Assembly: GCF_001895925.1 (NCBI RefSeq)
Contig: NZ_MPPI01000005.1
Coordinates: forward strand, 102,537-166,536
DNA: 64,000 nt
Direction: 5' to 3'
Source: Phormidesmis priestleyi ULC007
Lineage (GTDB): Bacteria; Cyanobacteriota; Cyanobacteriia; Leptolyngbyales; Leptolyngbyaceae
This document shows positions 8,917 through 18,023 of this stretch, piece after piece. The position numbers and the translations under genes are program-made. Positions within the stretch are counted from its first letter, which is position 1. The number at the start of each line of letters is the position of its first letter. The notes beneath the pieces were generated by a model. That model was not told the origin of the DNA, searched no databases, and was given only the letters and a program-made list of their open reading frames with translations.

Positions 8917-11313
8917 CTATCGCTGAAGTCTGCCCAGACGCTTTTGCTCGGCTTGGTTGAGCGCGTAATAGGTCGATTCGACCGCATCTAAATTGACAGA
9001 AATGGCAGTAACGCCCCACTGCACTAAAGAATCAATCAAGCTGGGATATTGAACGGGTGCCAAACCACAAATCGAGCAGGGAATGCCAAGTTTGTGAGCC
9101 GTCTCGATCAGTTGGGCGATCGCTCTCAGCACCGCCGGATGATGTTCGTCAAACGTCAGCGCCATCAAACCCTGATCGCGATCGACTCCTAACAATAGCT
9201 GCGTCAAATCACTAGTGCCGATCGCAATGCCCTGCACACCCGCCTGCACATATTCAGGCAATAAGAACAGCACAGACGGCACTTCTGCCATAATCCAAAG
9301 TTGAAAATCGGGATGGTGGGTCAGCCCGGCTTGCTCAACTCGCTGCCGACAAAAGATAAACTCCTCGACGGTTCGCACAAAGGGCAACACCAAGCGCACA
9401 TTGGAATAGCCCGTTTGATAAACTTGGCTCAAAGCGGCAAGCTCCGCCTCAAACAGAGCGGGATTGAGCACATAGCTAAAGGTGCCGCGCACTCCCAACA
9501 TCGGATTCGTCTCAAACGGCACATCACCGCCCTCTAAGCCGCGAAACTCATGCGATCGCAGATCCAAAGATCGATAAAAAACAGGGCGAGGCGCAAACGC
9601 ACGAGCAAATTTGCTGATTTGGGTAGACAGCCGATCAATGAGTTTGTCTCGCCGTCCGGTTTGCAGCCATAACTGGGGATGCTGTTGATCTAAGATTTCC
9701 ATCACCATTAGCTCAGAGCGCAGTAAGCCCACGCCATCGACTGCCAGACTTGCCGCGTGATCGAGCCGATCGGACTGGCTGAGATTCACCATTAGTTGAG
9801 TGGCGATCGGAGTTTTGATCTCCATTGCAGCCGTTTGATTGAGTAGCGTTTCTGCTGTCTGCTGGTTTGCAAACTCACGTTTTAGCGCCGCAGTCGCTTT
9901 ATAGACTTTTCCATCACTTCCATCAATGAGCAGCGAGTCTCCCGTTTTGATCCGTTGGGTTGCCTGCATCGCCCCCACAACCGCAGGGATTCCTAACTCG
10001 CGCGCGATAATTGCGCCGTGACTGGTCATTCCGCCTTGTTCGGCAATTACACCCGCCGCTTGTTTGAGCAAAGGCAACCAGTCAGGCATGATCACAGACG
10101 TGACCAAAATCGTCCCCGGTTTGAGGTCGATCGGCAGATGTTGAAGATTGGTGATCACGCTGGCTTGAGCGATCGTTCGTCCTGATGCGGCGGCTAACCC
10201 AGATACGATCGGGGTGCCAAATCCCTGATTTAGAGAATCATCCAGGTTAATCAAAGCGGACTCGATCGATTGAGCCATCAAACCATCATCACTTTGAGCT
10301 TTAATTTGAGTCAGGTAAAGCCGTGGGGGATTTTGATCGGTGCGATATAGCGCCCATTCCAGTAAGAGCCGTGACCCAAAATCTGCGGTTAATCGTCGAG
10401 CAAGCTGCACAAACTGCTGCAACTGGTCAGCCTCTAAAACAAACTGCTGATCTTGAAGTTCACTCAGCGAATCGAGTTGCAGAGGGCGCACTCCTTCACC
10501 TGTTTGAGAATCTGCTTTCTCGTTTGATGAGGAGCCAATGTGATAAGCGATCGTCTTGCTGCCCATTTGAGAAGACACCGTGCCATTGTCGAGATTCAGT
10601 CGATAAAGGTCGGGTAAGACTTCTCCATTGGCGATCGCGGGTTCTAGCCCCCAAGTGGCGAGAATCTCCCAATCAATTTGAGTGTTTTGCAGATAGCCAG
10701 AGGCGATCGCGACTCCGATCGGCTGCACCAACACAGCCAGGTGAATCTGGTGAAGTGCAATGTTCGATCGCTGCCAATAAATCAGATTTCTCGCCCGAAA
10801 CATTTCTGCCCAAAGCTGTTTTAAGCCACTTTCCAAAGAAATCTGATCCGACCAGCAAACTTGAGCCTCTAGCAGATCAGCCGCTTCTGAATGCAAGGAT
10901 GTGGTTAACTCTCTCGGTTTTGAGGAGGCAAGCGCTAGCGAGGGGCGCAAAATCACGGCTTGGGTGGGTTCATCAGTCACAGAATGTAAGGCTTGTACAG
11001 TGGCTTCTAGCTCAATCGTCCACTCGATCGGCAAAGGGGTCAGCAAGATCGTCTGTCTAATTTGCTGCGAGATCGCTTGCAGTTGTCTCGCGTCTTCGAC
11101 ATTGAGCCGCAAAGACGAGTGCGCGAGGTCAAAAAAGAGCGGATCTGACCACTCGATCGTTTCTAAAAACTCTCGAAACCAGCGAGCAGAAAGCACAAAC
11201 CCAGAAATAACGGGATATCCCTTCTGCCTCAAACGGCTCAGGTGAAAGGCACGATCGCCGACTTGCAGATGCTGATTTGATGAGATCCGATCGAGCCAGT
11301 AAAAATTGTCCAC
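8917..11313 (-). CDS. PEP synthase-like PEP-utilising enzyme with a divergent ATP-binding domain
   Basis: The 798-residue product has the size and layout of phosphoenolpyruvate synthase. It has an N-terminal pyruvate-phosphate-dikinase-like domain (about 1-340), a swivelling phosphohistidine domain with GGMTSHGAIIAREL (His432), and a C-terminal PEP-binding barrel (LLRSEL, FRGLEGG, EVPSVLFLL, GTSDLTQLLLG) with the catalytic-type Cys in CSICGLAPV. The N-terminal domain is unusual. The usual GGKxA lysine near residue 20 reads VGDRAFHL, and the expected RSS-type ATP-binding motif reads ILRPSLALASS. PEP chemistry looks possible, while ATP use is doubtful. It converges with the DUF1361 gene. Confidence 0.8.
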   Translation of the reverse strand: MDNFYWLDRISSNQHLQVGDRAFHLSRLRQKGYPVISGFVLSARWFREFLETIEWSDPLFFDLAHSSLRLNVEDARQLQAISQQIRQTILLTPLPIEWTIELEATVQALHSVTDEPTQAVILRPSLALASSKPRELTTSLHSEAADLLEAQVCWSDQISLESGLKQLWAEMFRARNLIYWQRSNIALHQIHLAVLVQPIGVAIASGYLQNTQIDWEILATWGLEPAIANGEVLPDLYRLNLDNGTVSSQMGSKTIAYHIGSSSNEKADSQTGEGVRPLQLDSLSELQDQQFVLEADQLQQFVQLARRLTADFGSRLLLEWALYRTDQNPPRLYLTQIKAQSDDGLMAQSIESALINLDDSLNQGFGTPIVSGLAAASGRTIAQASVITNLQHLPIDLKPGTILVTSVIMPDWLPLLKQAAGVIAEQGGMTSHGAIIARELGIPAVVGAMQATQRIKTGDSLLIDGSDGKVYKATAALKREFANQQTAETLLNQTAAMEIKTPIATQLMVNLSQSDRLDHAASLAVDGVGLLRSELMVMEILDQQHPQLWLQTGRRDKLIDRLSTQISKFARAFAPRPVFYRSLDLRSHEFRGLEGGDVPFETNPMLGVRGTFSYVLNPALFEAELAALSQVYQTGYSNVRLVLPFVRTVEEFIFCRQRVEQAGLTHHPDFQLWIMAEVPSVLFLLPEYVQAGVQGIAIGTSDLTQLLLGVDRDQGLMALTFDEHHPAVLRAIAQLIETAHKLGIPCSICGLAPVQYPSLIDSLVQWGVTAISVNLDAVESTYYALNQAEQKRLGRLQR

Positions 11314-11448
11314 ACGTCAGAGTGATTGAAATTTAGGTTCGATTGATCTTAAAACACGATTCCCTCACTCTTTGATTGCTCAACATTTAATCAATATTCG
11401 GCTTGAGTTTGGGTACGTTAACCAGGTCTTCACATTTGAGTCTCCTTG

Positions 11449-12120
11449 ATGATATCTTCTGTGCGATCGTTGCTCAGTCTGTTTCTCCAGTCGGCTTGTC
11501 CGCTCTGCCAGCGCTCTACTCCGACAGAATTTTGCCCTAACTGCACGCGGCAGCTTCAGCAAAGTCAACTCCCCAATCCCGCCCAGTTTTGGCAAGAACA
11601 ACCCGCTGTCTTTGCTTGGGGATGGTATGCCGGAAATGTGAGGCAAGCGATCAGGCAGCTTAAATATGAGCATCAGCCTCAGATTGCGCGTCCTTTAGGG
11701 CAGTGGCTAGCGCAAGCTTGGTTAGAGGCTAATCTCGATCGGGTGCCCGTGATTGTGGTGCCGATTCCGATGCACGGTGAGAAGCAGAGGCAGCGAGGCT
11801 ATAACCAGGCAGAACTGATTGCCCAAAGCTTTTGTCAATTTACAGGTCATTCGATGCGAGTCGATGGTTTAGAGCGACTCCGTTCAACTGAGGCGCAGTT
11901 CAATCTCTCAGCCGCTCAACGAAAACAAAACCTACTTCAGGCGTTTAAGATTGGGAAAGCCTTTCAAAAAGAGAAACCTAAGTATCCCGTTCTCTTGGTG
12001 GATGACATTTATACGACTGGCGCAACCATTCAAGCCACCACACAGATTTTGCATCAACACGGAATTCGAGTGCGGGGTGTGGCAACAGTCGCCAAGGCGA
12101 GACTGTGGAAGGATGAATGA
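11449..12120 (+). CDS. comF: ComF family phosphoribosyltransferase-like protein
   Basis: The 223-residue product has an N-terminal zinc-finger pattern (CPLCQRSTPTEFCPNC) followed by a type I phosphoribosyltransferase fold. The PRPP-binding motif VLLVDDIYTTGATI lies near residue 185. RGYNQAELIA and the Cys-rich start are typical of ComF/GntX proteins, which take part in DNA uptake or its after-processing in competent bacteria. The ATG at 11449 was chosen over a TTG one codon earlier. The stop is adjacent to the stop of the convergent gene at 12122. Confidence 0.9.
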   Translation: MISSVRSLLSLFLQSACPLCQRSTPTEFCPNCTRQLQQSQLPNPAQFWQEQPAVFAWGWYAGNVRQAIRQLKYEHQPQIARPLGQWLAQAWLEANLDRVPVIVVPIPMHGEKQRQRGYNQAELIAQSFCQFTGHSMRVDGLERLRSTEAQFNLSAAQRKQNLLQAFKIGKAFQKEKPKYPVLLVDDIYTTGATIQATTQILHQHGIRVRGVATVAKARLWKDE

Positions 12121-12121
12121 A

Positions 12122-12481
12122 TCAGCAAGAACGCGCGATCGAGGGTGGCGGAAACTCAGAGGTGCCAAAAATTGGACTGGGGTCTAGCCCGGTAATTTGC
12201 TGAAATTCTTGGGGCGTTAAGCTGCTAGATATTGAGTGAGTTTCCCAATTTTTTAAGCGATCGTGCGTTTGCTGCAAAAATAAAATGCCTTTTTGCATCG
12301 GCACATTCATCCAGTTAACTATCAGAGTTTCGGCAAGTGCTAACTCAAGTAACGGCATCGCATAGGTTTGCAGCAGTTCTTCTAAATAGTCAGCAAACGC
12401 TTCCGTCTCTTTGCCTTCTAGCTGATAGCTGCTGACAATATGTTTGACTCGCTGCTGATTAATTTTTTCCTCAAGGGTCAT
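12122..12481 (-). CDS. Hypothetical protein (about 119 residues)
   Basis: The product begins MTLEEKINQQRVKHIVSSYQ and is mainly helical and acidic, with a Leu/Ala-rich middle (YAMPLLELALAETLIVNWM) and a Pro/Ser-rich tail. I do not recognise the family. The complete frame, an ATG at 12479-12481 and the tight packing against comF support a real gene. It is convergent with comF and divergent from apt. Confidence 0.6.
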   Translation of the reverse strand: MTLEEKINQQRVKHIVSSYQLEGKETEAFADYLEELLQTYAMPLLELALAETLIVNWMNVPMQKGILFLQQTHDRLKNWETHSISSSLTPQEFQQITGLDPSPIFGTSEFPPPSIARSC

Positions 12482-12716
12482 CAAACTCCAGTTAATATTG
12501 TTGTAGTTTGTTGGCTTTATAGGTTATTGACTAATTTTAGAATATCAGGTTTCAGGAATTGGGGTTTGCTCAACAAAACGCGATCCTCACGTCAAAAATC
12601 TCTTCATTCGATCGTGATTGAAATCATTTCTTTTGATTGGGTGGCGCGAGCGAGATGACAAGTGACTACAAGTTGTGAGATAACCCAACTCATATCCTAT
12701 CGCTCTCAAACTTTTT

Positions 12717-13229
12717 ATGGATCTCAAAGCGCTGATTCGCGAAATTCCAGATTTCCCTAAACCCGGCATCTCGTTTAAAGACATTACGACCCTGTTGAGC
12801 AACCCAGAAGGGCTGAACTATACGATCAATACCTTGGCTGAAAAGTGCGGCGATCTGGCTCCTGATTTGATTGTTGGCATGGAGTCTCGTGGCTTTATTT
12901 TTGGTGCGCCATTGGCTTACAAAATGCGGGTCGGGTTCGTTCCCGTTCGCAAACCTGGCAAACTTCCTAGTGCCGTTCACTCGATCGAATACCAACTGGA
13001 ATATGGCACCGATCGCCTAGAGATTCATCAAGACGCGCTGCATTCTGGTTCACGAATTTTGATTGTGGACGACCTAATCGCTACAGGCGGCACAGCCGGG
13101 GCCACTGCGCGACTGATTCAACAAACCGGGTGTGAGTTGGTCGGCTGTGCTTTTGTGATCGAGCTAAAAGACCTCAACGGGAGACAGCAGCTTCCCAAGG
13201 TTCCGATCATTACGCTAGTTGAGTATTAG
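12717..13229 (+). CDS. apt: Adenine phosphoribosyltransferase
   Basis: APRT converts adenine and PRPP to AMP in purine salvage. The 170-residue product has the family opening ([20 protein letters not shown]), the base-recognition segment [14 protein letters not shown], and the PRPP motif [16 protein letters not shown] near residue 120. Length is normal for bacterial APRT. The ATG at 12717 fits the conserved N-terminus. The neighbour 50 bp downstream encodes an ABC permease in the same direction. Confidence 0.95.
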   Translation: MDLKALIREIPDFPKPGISFKDITTLLSNPEGLNYTINTLAEKCGDLAPDLIVGMESRGFIFGAPLAYKMRVGFVPVRKPGKLPSAVHSIEYQLEYGTDRLEIHQDALHSGSRILIVDDLIATGGTAGATARLIQQTGCELVGCAFVIELKDLNGRQQLPKVPIITLVEY

Positions 13230-13279
13230 GATAATGCTAACTGTCACTGATTTTTTAACCCCTGAACCCTGACCCCAAA

Positions 13280-14329
13280 ATGACTGTATCTGTCCTTGGA
13301 AGACTCCAATCGGGCTGGGAGCGATTCACCGACGCAATCACCAGCGACACCTCGATATTTGTGGTAAAGCGTCTGCTGCAAGCGTTGCTGACATTGCTGT
13401 TAGCTTCGGCTCTGAGTTTCTTTATCATTCAACTGTCTCCGGGTGACTATCTCGATACGCTGAAAGAAAATCCCAAGATTTCCCCCGAACGTATTGAGCA
13501 ACTCAGACAACAGTTTGGGTTAGATAAATCTTGGATAGAACAGTACTTTCTGTGGCTGTGGCGCATTGTCACTCAAGGCGATTTTGGCACGAGTTTTGCC
13601 TACAATCGATCGGTGGTGTCGCTTTTGATCGAGCGAGTTCCGGCAACGCTGCTGCTCGCAATTTCATCGCTAGTGGTGACTTGGGCGATCGCGATTCCGA
13701 TGGGCATTACCGCCGCTATTTATCAACAGCGCTGGGTCGATCGTGTCCTGCAAGTCGTGAGCTACACGGGACAGGGCTTTTCTAGTCTAATTACGGCGCT
13801 GCTGCTGCTGATCTTTGCCCAAAACACGTCCCCCCTCTTCCCAGTCGGAGATATAACCAGTATTGATCACGCTGACTTATCGTTTTTGGGCAAAATTGTC
13901 GATGTTGGTTGGCACTTGATTTTGCCGACGATCGCCCTCAGCGTCGCTAGCTTTGCTGGATTGCAGCGAATTATGCGCGGGCAATTGCTCGACGTTTTGC
14001 GGCAAGACTATATTCAAACCGCACGAGCCAAAGGGCTGCCTGAAAATCGAGTCATCTACGTCCACGCTCTCAGAAATGCAATTAACCCGATCGTTACCCT
14101 ACTCGGATTTGAGTTTGCCAGTTTGTTAAGCGGAGCCTTTATCACTGAGTTTTTCTTCAACTGGCCAGGGCTAGGACGATTAATTCTGCAAGCCGTTCAG
14201 GTTCAAGATTTATATCTAGTCATGGCAAGTCTAATGATGGGCGCAGTGATGCTGATTCTAGGCAACCTGATTGCTGATCTGTTGTTAAAAGCGGTTGATC
14301 CTAGAATTGACCTGGCGGATATTAACTAG
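13280..14329 (+). CDS. Oligopeptide/dipeptide-type ABC transporter permease (DppB/OppB-like)
   Basis: The 349-residue product has about six membrane spans and the binding-protein-dependent permease signature (EAA loop) as DYIQTARAKGLPENRVIYVH followed by ALRNAINPIVTL. The start region with FFIIQLSPGDYL and the QFGLDKSWIEQY segment are typical of DppB/OppB proteins, which move peptides or nickel. No second permease, ATPase or binding protein is nearby, which is common for scattered cyanobacterial importers; the substrate is unknown. It lies 50 bp after apt. Confidence 0.88.
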   Translation: MTVSVLGRLQSGWERFTDAITSDTSIFVVKRLLQALLTLLLASALSFFIIQLSPGDYLDTLKENPKISPERIEQLRQQFGLDKSWIEQYFLWLWRIVTQGDFGTSFAYNRSVVSLLIERVPATLLLAISSLVVTWAIAIPMGITAAIYQQRWVDRVLQVVSYTGQGFSSLITALLLLIFAQNTSPLFPVGDITSIDHADLSFLGKIVDVGWHLILPTIALSVASFAGLQRIMRGQLLDVLRQDYIQTARAKGLPENRVIYVHALRNAINPIVTLLGFEFASLLSGAFITEFFFNWPGLGRLILQAVQVQDLYLVMASLMMGAVMLILGNLIADLLLKAVDPRIDLADIN

Positions 14330-14344
14330 GCACGGCATTGTTAA

Positions 14345-14369
14345 GGGGCACGGCAATGCCATGCCCCTA
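14345..14369. repeat. Dispersed palindromic repeat, GGGGCACGGC type
   Basis: GGGGCACGGCAATGCCATGCCCCTA forms a hairpin after the ABC permease gene. Related copies occur at 28583, 54291 and 56341 in this window. Confidence 0.7.
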
Positions 14370-14407
14370 CCTGAATTCGGGTTTTGTGGTTCGCAATTTT
14401 AATCTTT

Positions 14408-14716
14408 ATGCTGTCTGAAACTTATTATCTAATTCGCTCTAGAGCCGATGGCAGTTATCTTGCCGCTTACCCTGATCGTAACGATCGTGACGAAGCTCGT
14501 TCGCCGCAAACGGGCTATGTTCTTTTGTTTCGTGAACACTTTGACGCATTGAGCTATTTAAACAAACATGCAGTTGGTGTCAGCGATCGCTTCTCAGTCG
14601 AAACGATGCCCGGAACGCAGTTGACTAGGGTGCTCGATCGCTGGGGCTTTAAGGGCTTTGGAGTCGTAGAAGATCCCCTTTTACCGCGAGTAGAATTTAT
14701 GTCTAAAGGACAATAA
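14408..14716 (+). CDS. Hypothetical protein (102 residues)
   Basis: Starting at the ATG at 14408, the product begins MLSETYYLIRSRADGSYLAA. It is a soluble mixed alpha/beta protein with aromatic residues spread through it (YVLLFREHFDALSYL, RWGFKGFGVVEDPL). I recall similar short proteins in cyanobacteria, but know of no function. An upstream GTG at 14384 would add eight hydrophobic residues and is less likely. It stands alone between an ABC permease and a secreted protein gene. Confidence 0.65.
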   Translation: MLSETYYLIRSRADGSYLAAYPDRNDRDEARSPQTGYVLLFREHFDALSYLNKHAVGVSDRFSVETMPGTQLTRVLDRWGFKGFGVVEDPLLPRVEFMSKGQ

Positions 14717-14885
14717 AAACGCTTACATCTATCCTCCGATAGACAAAATAATTGCCTAAAACCAGCAAAACGTCACTCCAGATACAGACGCGAACACGCT
14801 GGAAATTGTGGGTAGATAGACACAGACTAAAATTGAATTTATTGCCAATCTCAAAAAATTTAGCTTCTATTTGGAGGAAGTTTGT

Positions 14886-15239
14886 ATGAAGTCTCTGTTA
14901 TCAACGGTTCGCTCTGTTCTCACGGCTTGTCTATGTGCGGTTCTCATGTTCTCACTAGCCATGCCCGCACTAGCTTCTGGTTTGCCAACCAAAGATCAGC
15001 CGATGAAGAACGAAGCCAGTGAAACCGCTAAGACGTATGAGCGCACAGCTAAAGACGCGATCGACCAGGGCGGTCCTCAAGGTCTTGAGGCCATAACCGA
15101 GCGGGCGCAAGGTGGCGCACTTAATGACATTCAAGGAACGGCTGGCGCTGAAAACATGAAGCGTCCTTCCAATTCTCAGGGCGCGGGTTCGATTGAAGAC
15201 ACCTTAAAGAAGTCACTTGAAAAAGCCCAAGACAAGTGA
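14886..15239 (+). CDS. Low temperature-induced-like secreted protein
   Basis: From the ATG at 14886, with GGAGG just upstream, the 117-residue product has a signal peptide of about 35 residues (MKSLLSTVRSV, hydrophobic core, MPALASG). The mature part is small and hydrophilic. The segment GGALNDIQGTAGAENMKRPS followed by a Lys/Glu end resembles cyanobacterial proteins often annotated as low temperature-induced; that match is from recollection. It is probably periplasmic or lumenal; function unknown. A strong terminator lies 75 bp downstream. Confidence 0.65.
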   Translation: MKSLLSTVRSVLTACLCAVLMFSLAMPALASGLPTKDQPMKNEASETAKTYERTAKDAIDQGGPQGLEAITERAQGGALNDIQGTAGAENMKRPSNSQGAGSIEDTLKKSLEKAQDK

Positions 15240-15313
15240 TGCTGTCAAGTCCGTAAAAGATTCTGTACGTGAATTCGTCTCATCCAAGTCAAGCAGCATT
15301 AAATTTCAGGATT

Positions 15314-15346
15314 TAGGGGTAGATTCAAGATCTGCCCCTATTTTTT
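15314..15346 (+). terminator. Strong terminator between convergent genes
   Basis: TAGGGGTAGAT (15314-15324) pairs with ATCTGCCCCTA (15330-15340), with one G:T pair and a 5-base loop, and six T residues follow. It ends the secreted-protein transcript just before the stop of the convergent DUF4330 gene. Confidence 0.9.
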
Positions 15347-15351
15347 GTGAC

Positions 15352-15870
15352 CTACTTCTCGACCCGGACAGAAATCACGCTAGTCGAAAAATTATAGGCT
15401 GGGCCATCTAGCTCGATCGTAGTGCCGACTTTGACTTTTTCACCCCCCAAAACAGGGCCATCTTTAGTCATCTGCGCCTTGCTCACCAGTGTCAAAACCA
15501 TATCGTTAGCAAATGACACTTCAGGTCTGGGGTCTGGCAGCGCTTTCACAGAGCCATCAGGCTGAGGCACGATCGTATTTCGAGGCAAAAACTTCACCAC
15601 CTTAAGGGTGGCTTCTCCCGATGGCTGTTTGCGAACGATGATGTTGGTTTTGTCACCCTCTTTAATCAAACTTTTAGGGTCGGTGGCACTCAGTCCGCGA
15701 ACGACCACATCAACTTCGATCGGCTTCGGAGAAGAGGTTTGAGCGATCGAGCCAGACGTTCCTGGGAAGAAGAAAATCCCAAAAATCACCATCAAAATGA
15801 CGAGTCCTGCCCCGACATCAAGAATGCTGACTTTGCCAAATAATCGACCTTGAGAATCTAGAAGAGCCAT
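15352..15870 (-). CDS. DUF4330 family membrane-anchored protein
   Basis: The 172-residue product begins MALLDSQGRLFGKVSILDVGAGLVILMVI, a short cytosolic start and one membrane helix (about 18-36), followed by a beta-rich extracytoplasmic domain (VDVVVRGLS, GDKTNIIVRKQPSGE, VKVGTTIELDGPAYNF). This is the DUF4330 layout known from cyanobacteria; its role is unknown. The ATG at 15868-15870 matches the conserved N-terminus. It is convergent with the preceding gene, sharing the intergenic terminator region. Confidence 0.85.
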   Translation of the reverse strand: MALLDSQGRLFGKVSILDVGAGLVILMVIFGIFFFPGTSGSIAQTSSPKPIEVDVVVRGLSATDPKSLIKEGDKTNIIVRKQPSGEATLKVVKFLPRNTIVPQPDGSVKALPDPRPEVSFANDMVLTLVSKAQMTKDGPVLGGEKVKVGTTIELDGPAYNFSTSVISVRVEK

Positions 15871-16207
15871 AAATACTAATCCCCGTTGCGATGTCAGAGA
15901 AGAAAACTGATTGCAAAAACGTGCTAAATTTCGCCCATACGGTAATGAGTTATAGCACGCTACTGACTGCCAAAATTCTAGAGTTTGCTTCAGATGATCG
16001 GCTGACTTTTAGCTCCCTAGATTAGCATGATCAATAGCAGCAGAAGACAGCGAACTACGGGTTCTTCTCGACGATCGTTCTGGCTGATAGAGAACTTTAG
16101 GGCAGACTGCAACCAATTTTCAATCACACCCGTCTCCTGTTTAAATGGTTTGCTCTTGGGCTGGTCTGAGCGCAGCGAATCCCTTCTTTATCTGAACTCG
16201 CACTTTT
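15871..16207. other. Intergenic region between divergent DUF4330 and M48 genes
   Basis: This 337 bp stretch holds no supportable gene; it should contain the promoters for the DUF4330 gene (leftward) and the protease gene (rightward). An alternative frame at 16027-16368 overlaps the protease start and has no family features. Confidence 0.4.
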
Positions 16208-17044
16208 ATGATTCATCAACGTTTTCAACGATCGTATCGGCGCTGGTTTTATCCCCTCATTTCTCTGGTGGTTGCCCTCAGCATTTGGGTAGGTCAACCG
16301 CTCGCTTCTCAAGCGTTTTCTTGGGCAGACTTGCTTTTAAGAGGCATTCAAGTCGTGCAGTTGTCTAGCCTCAACGATCGCCAAGAAATCGCGCTGGGTC
16401 AGCAAATCAACGAAGAAATTACCGGAAGTCAGGTCAGACTAGTTCGCGATTCTAGAATTACGAACTATGTAAATCAGGTAGGGCAGCGGCTTGCGGCTAA
16501 GAGCGATCGCCCTAATATTCGCTACACGTTTCAGGTTGTCGATGCTGACAGCATCAATGCCTTTGCGACAATGGGCGGTTTTGTTTACGTCCACCGTGGT
16601 TTATTAAAAGCCGCCGATAACGAGGCACAGCTTGCCAGCGTCATGGGTCACGAAATTGGTCACATCGCTGCCCGTCACGCCATCAAGCAAATGCGAGAAA
16701 AGTCAATTGCTCAAGGTTTATTGGGAGTTGCGGGCCTCGATCGCAGCACGGCAGTCAATATTGGCGTTCAACTCGCTTTAAATCTCCCCAACAGTCGCAA
16801 AGACGAATATGAAGCCGATCAGCGAGGGCTGGCGACCTTGGGGCGATCGGGATATGCTCAATCGCAAATGGCTGCCTTCATGCAAAAACTGGTGACTAGC
16901 AGATCAGCGCCGACCTTTTTGAGCAATCACCCAGCGGCCAGCGATCGGGTGGTGCGATTACGTCAACTCGCCCAGCAAAATCCGACCAGTGGCACCGATG
17001 GGCAAAACAGTGCAGACTATCGCTCAAGAGTGCAGGGAGTTTAA
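16208..17044 (+). CDS. Secreted or membrane-anchored M48 family zinc metalloprotease
   Basis: The 278-residue product starts with a positively charged N-terminus and a hydrophobic segment (about 14-37), consistent with a signal peptide or anchor. The zinc site is HEIGH at 148-152, with the third ligand in DEYEADQRG about 50 residues later. The pattern INAFATMGGFVYVHRGLL is typical of periplasmic M48/BepA-like proteases that degrade misfolded outer-membrane proteins. The short C-terminal part lacks the TPR domain of BepA. It is probably transcribed alone, 100 bp before the phosphoesterase gene. Confidence 0.9.
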   Translation: MIHQRFQRSYRRWFYPLISLVVALSIWVGQPLASQAFSWADLLLRGIQVVQLSSLNDRQEIALGQQINEEITGSQVRLVRDSRITNYVNQVGQRLAAKSDRPNIRYTFQVVDADSINAFATMGGFVYVHRGLLKAADNEAQLASVMGHEIGHIAARHAIKQMREKSIAQGLLGVAGLDRSTAVNIGVQLALNLPNSRKDEYEADQRGLATLGRSGYAQSQMAAFMQKLVTSRSAPTFLSNHPAASDRVVRLRQLAQQNPTSGTDGQNSADYRSRVQGV

Positions 17045-17143
17045 ATCACAAAAGAGGGTCGATCACGAGCGTTGTTTCATCCCTTCTTCATCCTTTCTTT
17101 CTTTACCCTTTGTTAAGCTGTAGTCGCTGTCAGACCCCAGACG

Positions 17144-17995
17144 ATGCACAGACTTCTCACAGGTTCGCTAAAAGTTGACCGATTGACCATTCCGATCGTG
17201 GGGTTGCCCCCCGCCCTAGACGGCACGACGATCATCCAGCTTTCAGATTTGCACTACGACGGCAGGCGATTGTCTGACACTTTATTGAGACAGGCAATCG
17301 AGGCGACTAATCAAGCCGAGCCTGATTTAGTGGTGATCACAGGTGATTTTGTCACAGACGATCCTGCCCCGATCTATCCCTTGGCTCTGCAACTCAAACA
17401 TCTTCGCAGCCGCGCCGGGGTCTGTGCAATTTTGGGCAACCATGATCTCCATCACCGCTCTAGCAGAGCCACGATTACAGAAGCGCTCACTCGCATTGAT
17501 GTGTCTGTTTTATGGGATCAGGTGATCTATCCATTTGGGGAAGGGCTGGCGATCGTTGGGCTACCCGAATATTGGTCGCCGGACTTTAAAGCGTCGAGAG
17601 TTCTTGATCAAGTCCCTCAAGCGGTGCCGCGCATCGTCCTTGCCCACAACCCCGATTGCGCCGAGCTGCTGAAACAGTGGCGAGTCGATCTGCAACTGTC
17701 AGGGCACACTCACGGCGGTCAGATTGTGATTCCAGGGTTGGGGAATGTTTCGGCGCTGTCTGCCAAACTCTATAGCAGCCTTCCGACGCGCACCCGAAAC
17801 CGTCTGCCTTTTTTGCGGGCTTGCTATCGAGTCATGAAACACTGGGAATGGTCACAGGGCTTGTATCAGGTTGGTGACAATCGCCTCTACGTCAATCGCG
17901 GTTTGGGCACTTACTTTCCTGGGCGATTGTTTTGTCCGCCAGAGGTGACGGTGATTACGTTGGTCAGAAACCTGCGGCAAAGCGTCAGTAAATGA
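17144..17995 (+). CDS. Metallophosphoesterase (YaeI/YkuE-like)
   Basis: The 283-residue product carries the calcineurin-type metal-binding motifs in order: QLSDLHYDG, VITGDFV, GNHDLHH, LAHNPD and GHTHGG. Spacing and length fit the YaeI/YkuE group of bimetallic phosphoesterases, some of which act on lipids. No signal peptide is evident, unlike several relatives. The ATG at 17144 starts MHRLLTGSLKVDRLTIP. The substrate cannot be inferred from the neighbours. Confidence 0.9.
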   Translation: MHRLLTGSLKVDRLTIPIVGLPPALDGTTIIQLSDLHYDGRRLSDTLLRQAIEATNQAEPDLVVITGDFVTDDPAPIYPLALQLKHLRSRAGVCAILGNHDLHHRSSRATITEALTRIDVSVLWDQVIYPFGEGLAIVGLPEYWSPDFKASRVLDQVPQAVPRIVLAHNPDCAELLKQWRVDLQLSGHTHGGQIVIPGLGNVSALSAKLYSSLPTRTRNRLPFLRACYRVMKHWEWSQGLYQVGDNRLYVNRGLGTYFPGRLFCPPEVTVITLVRNLRQSVSK

Positions 17996-18023
17996 GACTT
18001 GACCAAATTGAGCGACCTTTCGC

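Noticed and set aside
10323-11060. 245-codon plus-strand frame opposite the PEP-enzyme gene.
   Set aside because: It is the antisense of a well-supported gene and has no domain of its own.
15217-15411. A second frame after the low temperature-induced-like gene reads DAVKSVKDSVREFV, suggesting a frameshifted C-terminal extension.
   Set aside because: The annotated end (LEKAQDK) looks like a natural end of this family as I recall it, and the extension would be translated straight through the strong terminator hairpin at 15314-15346.
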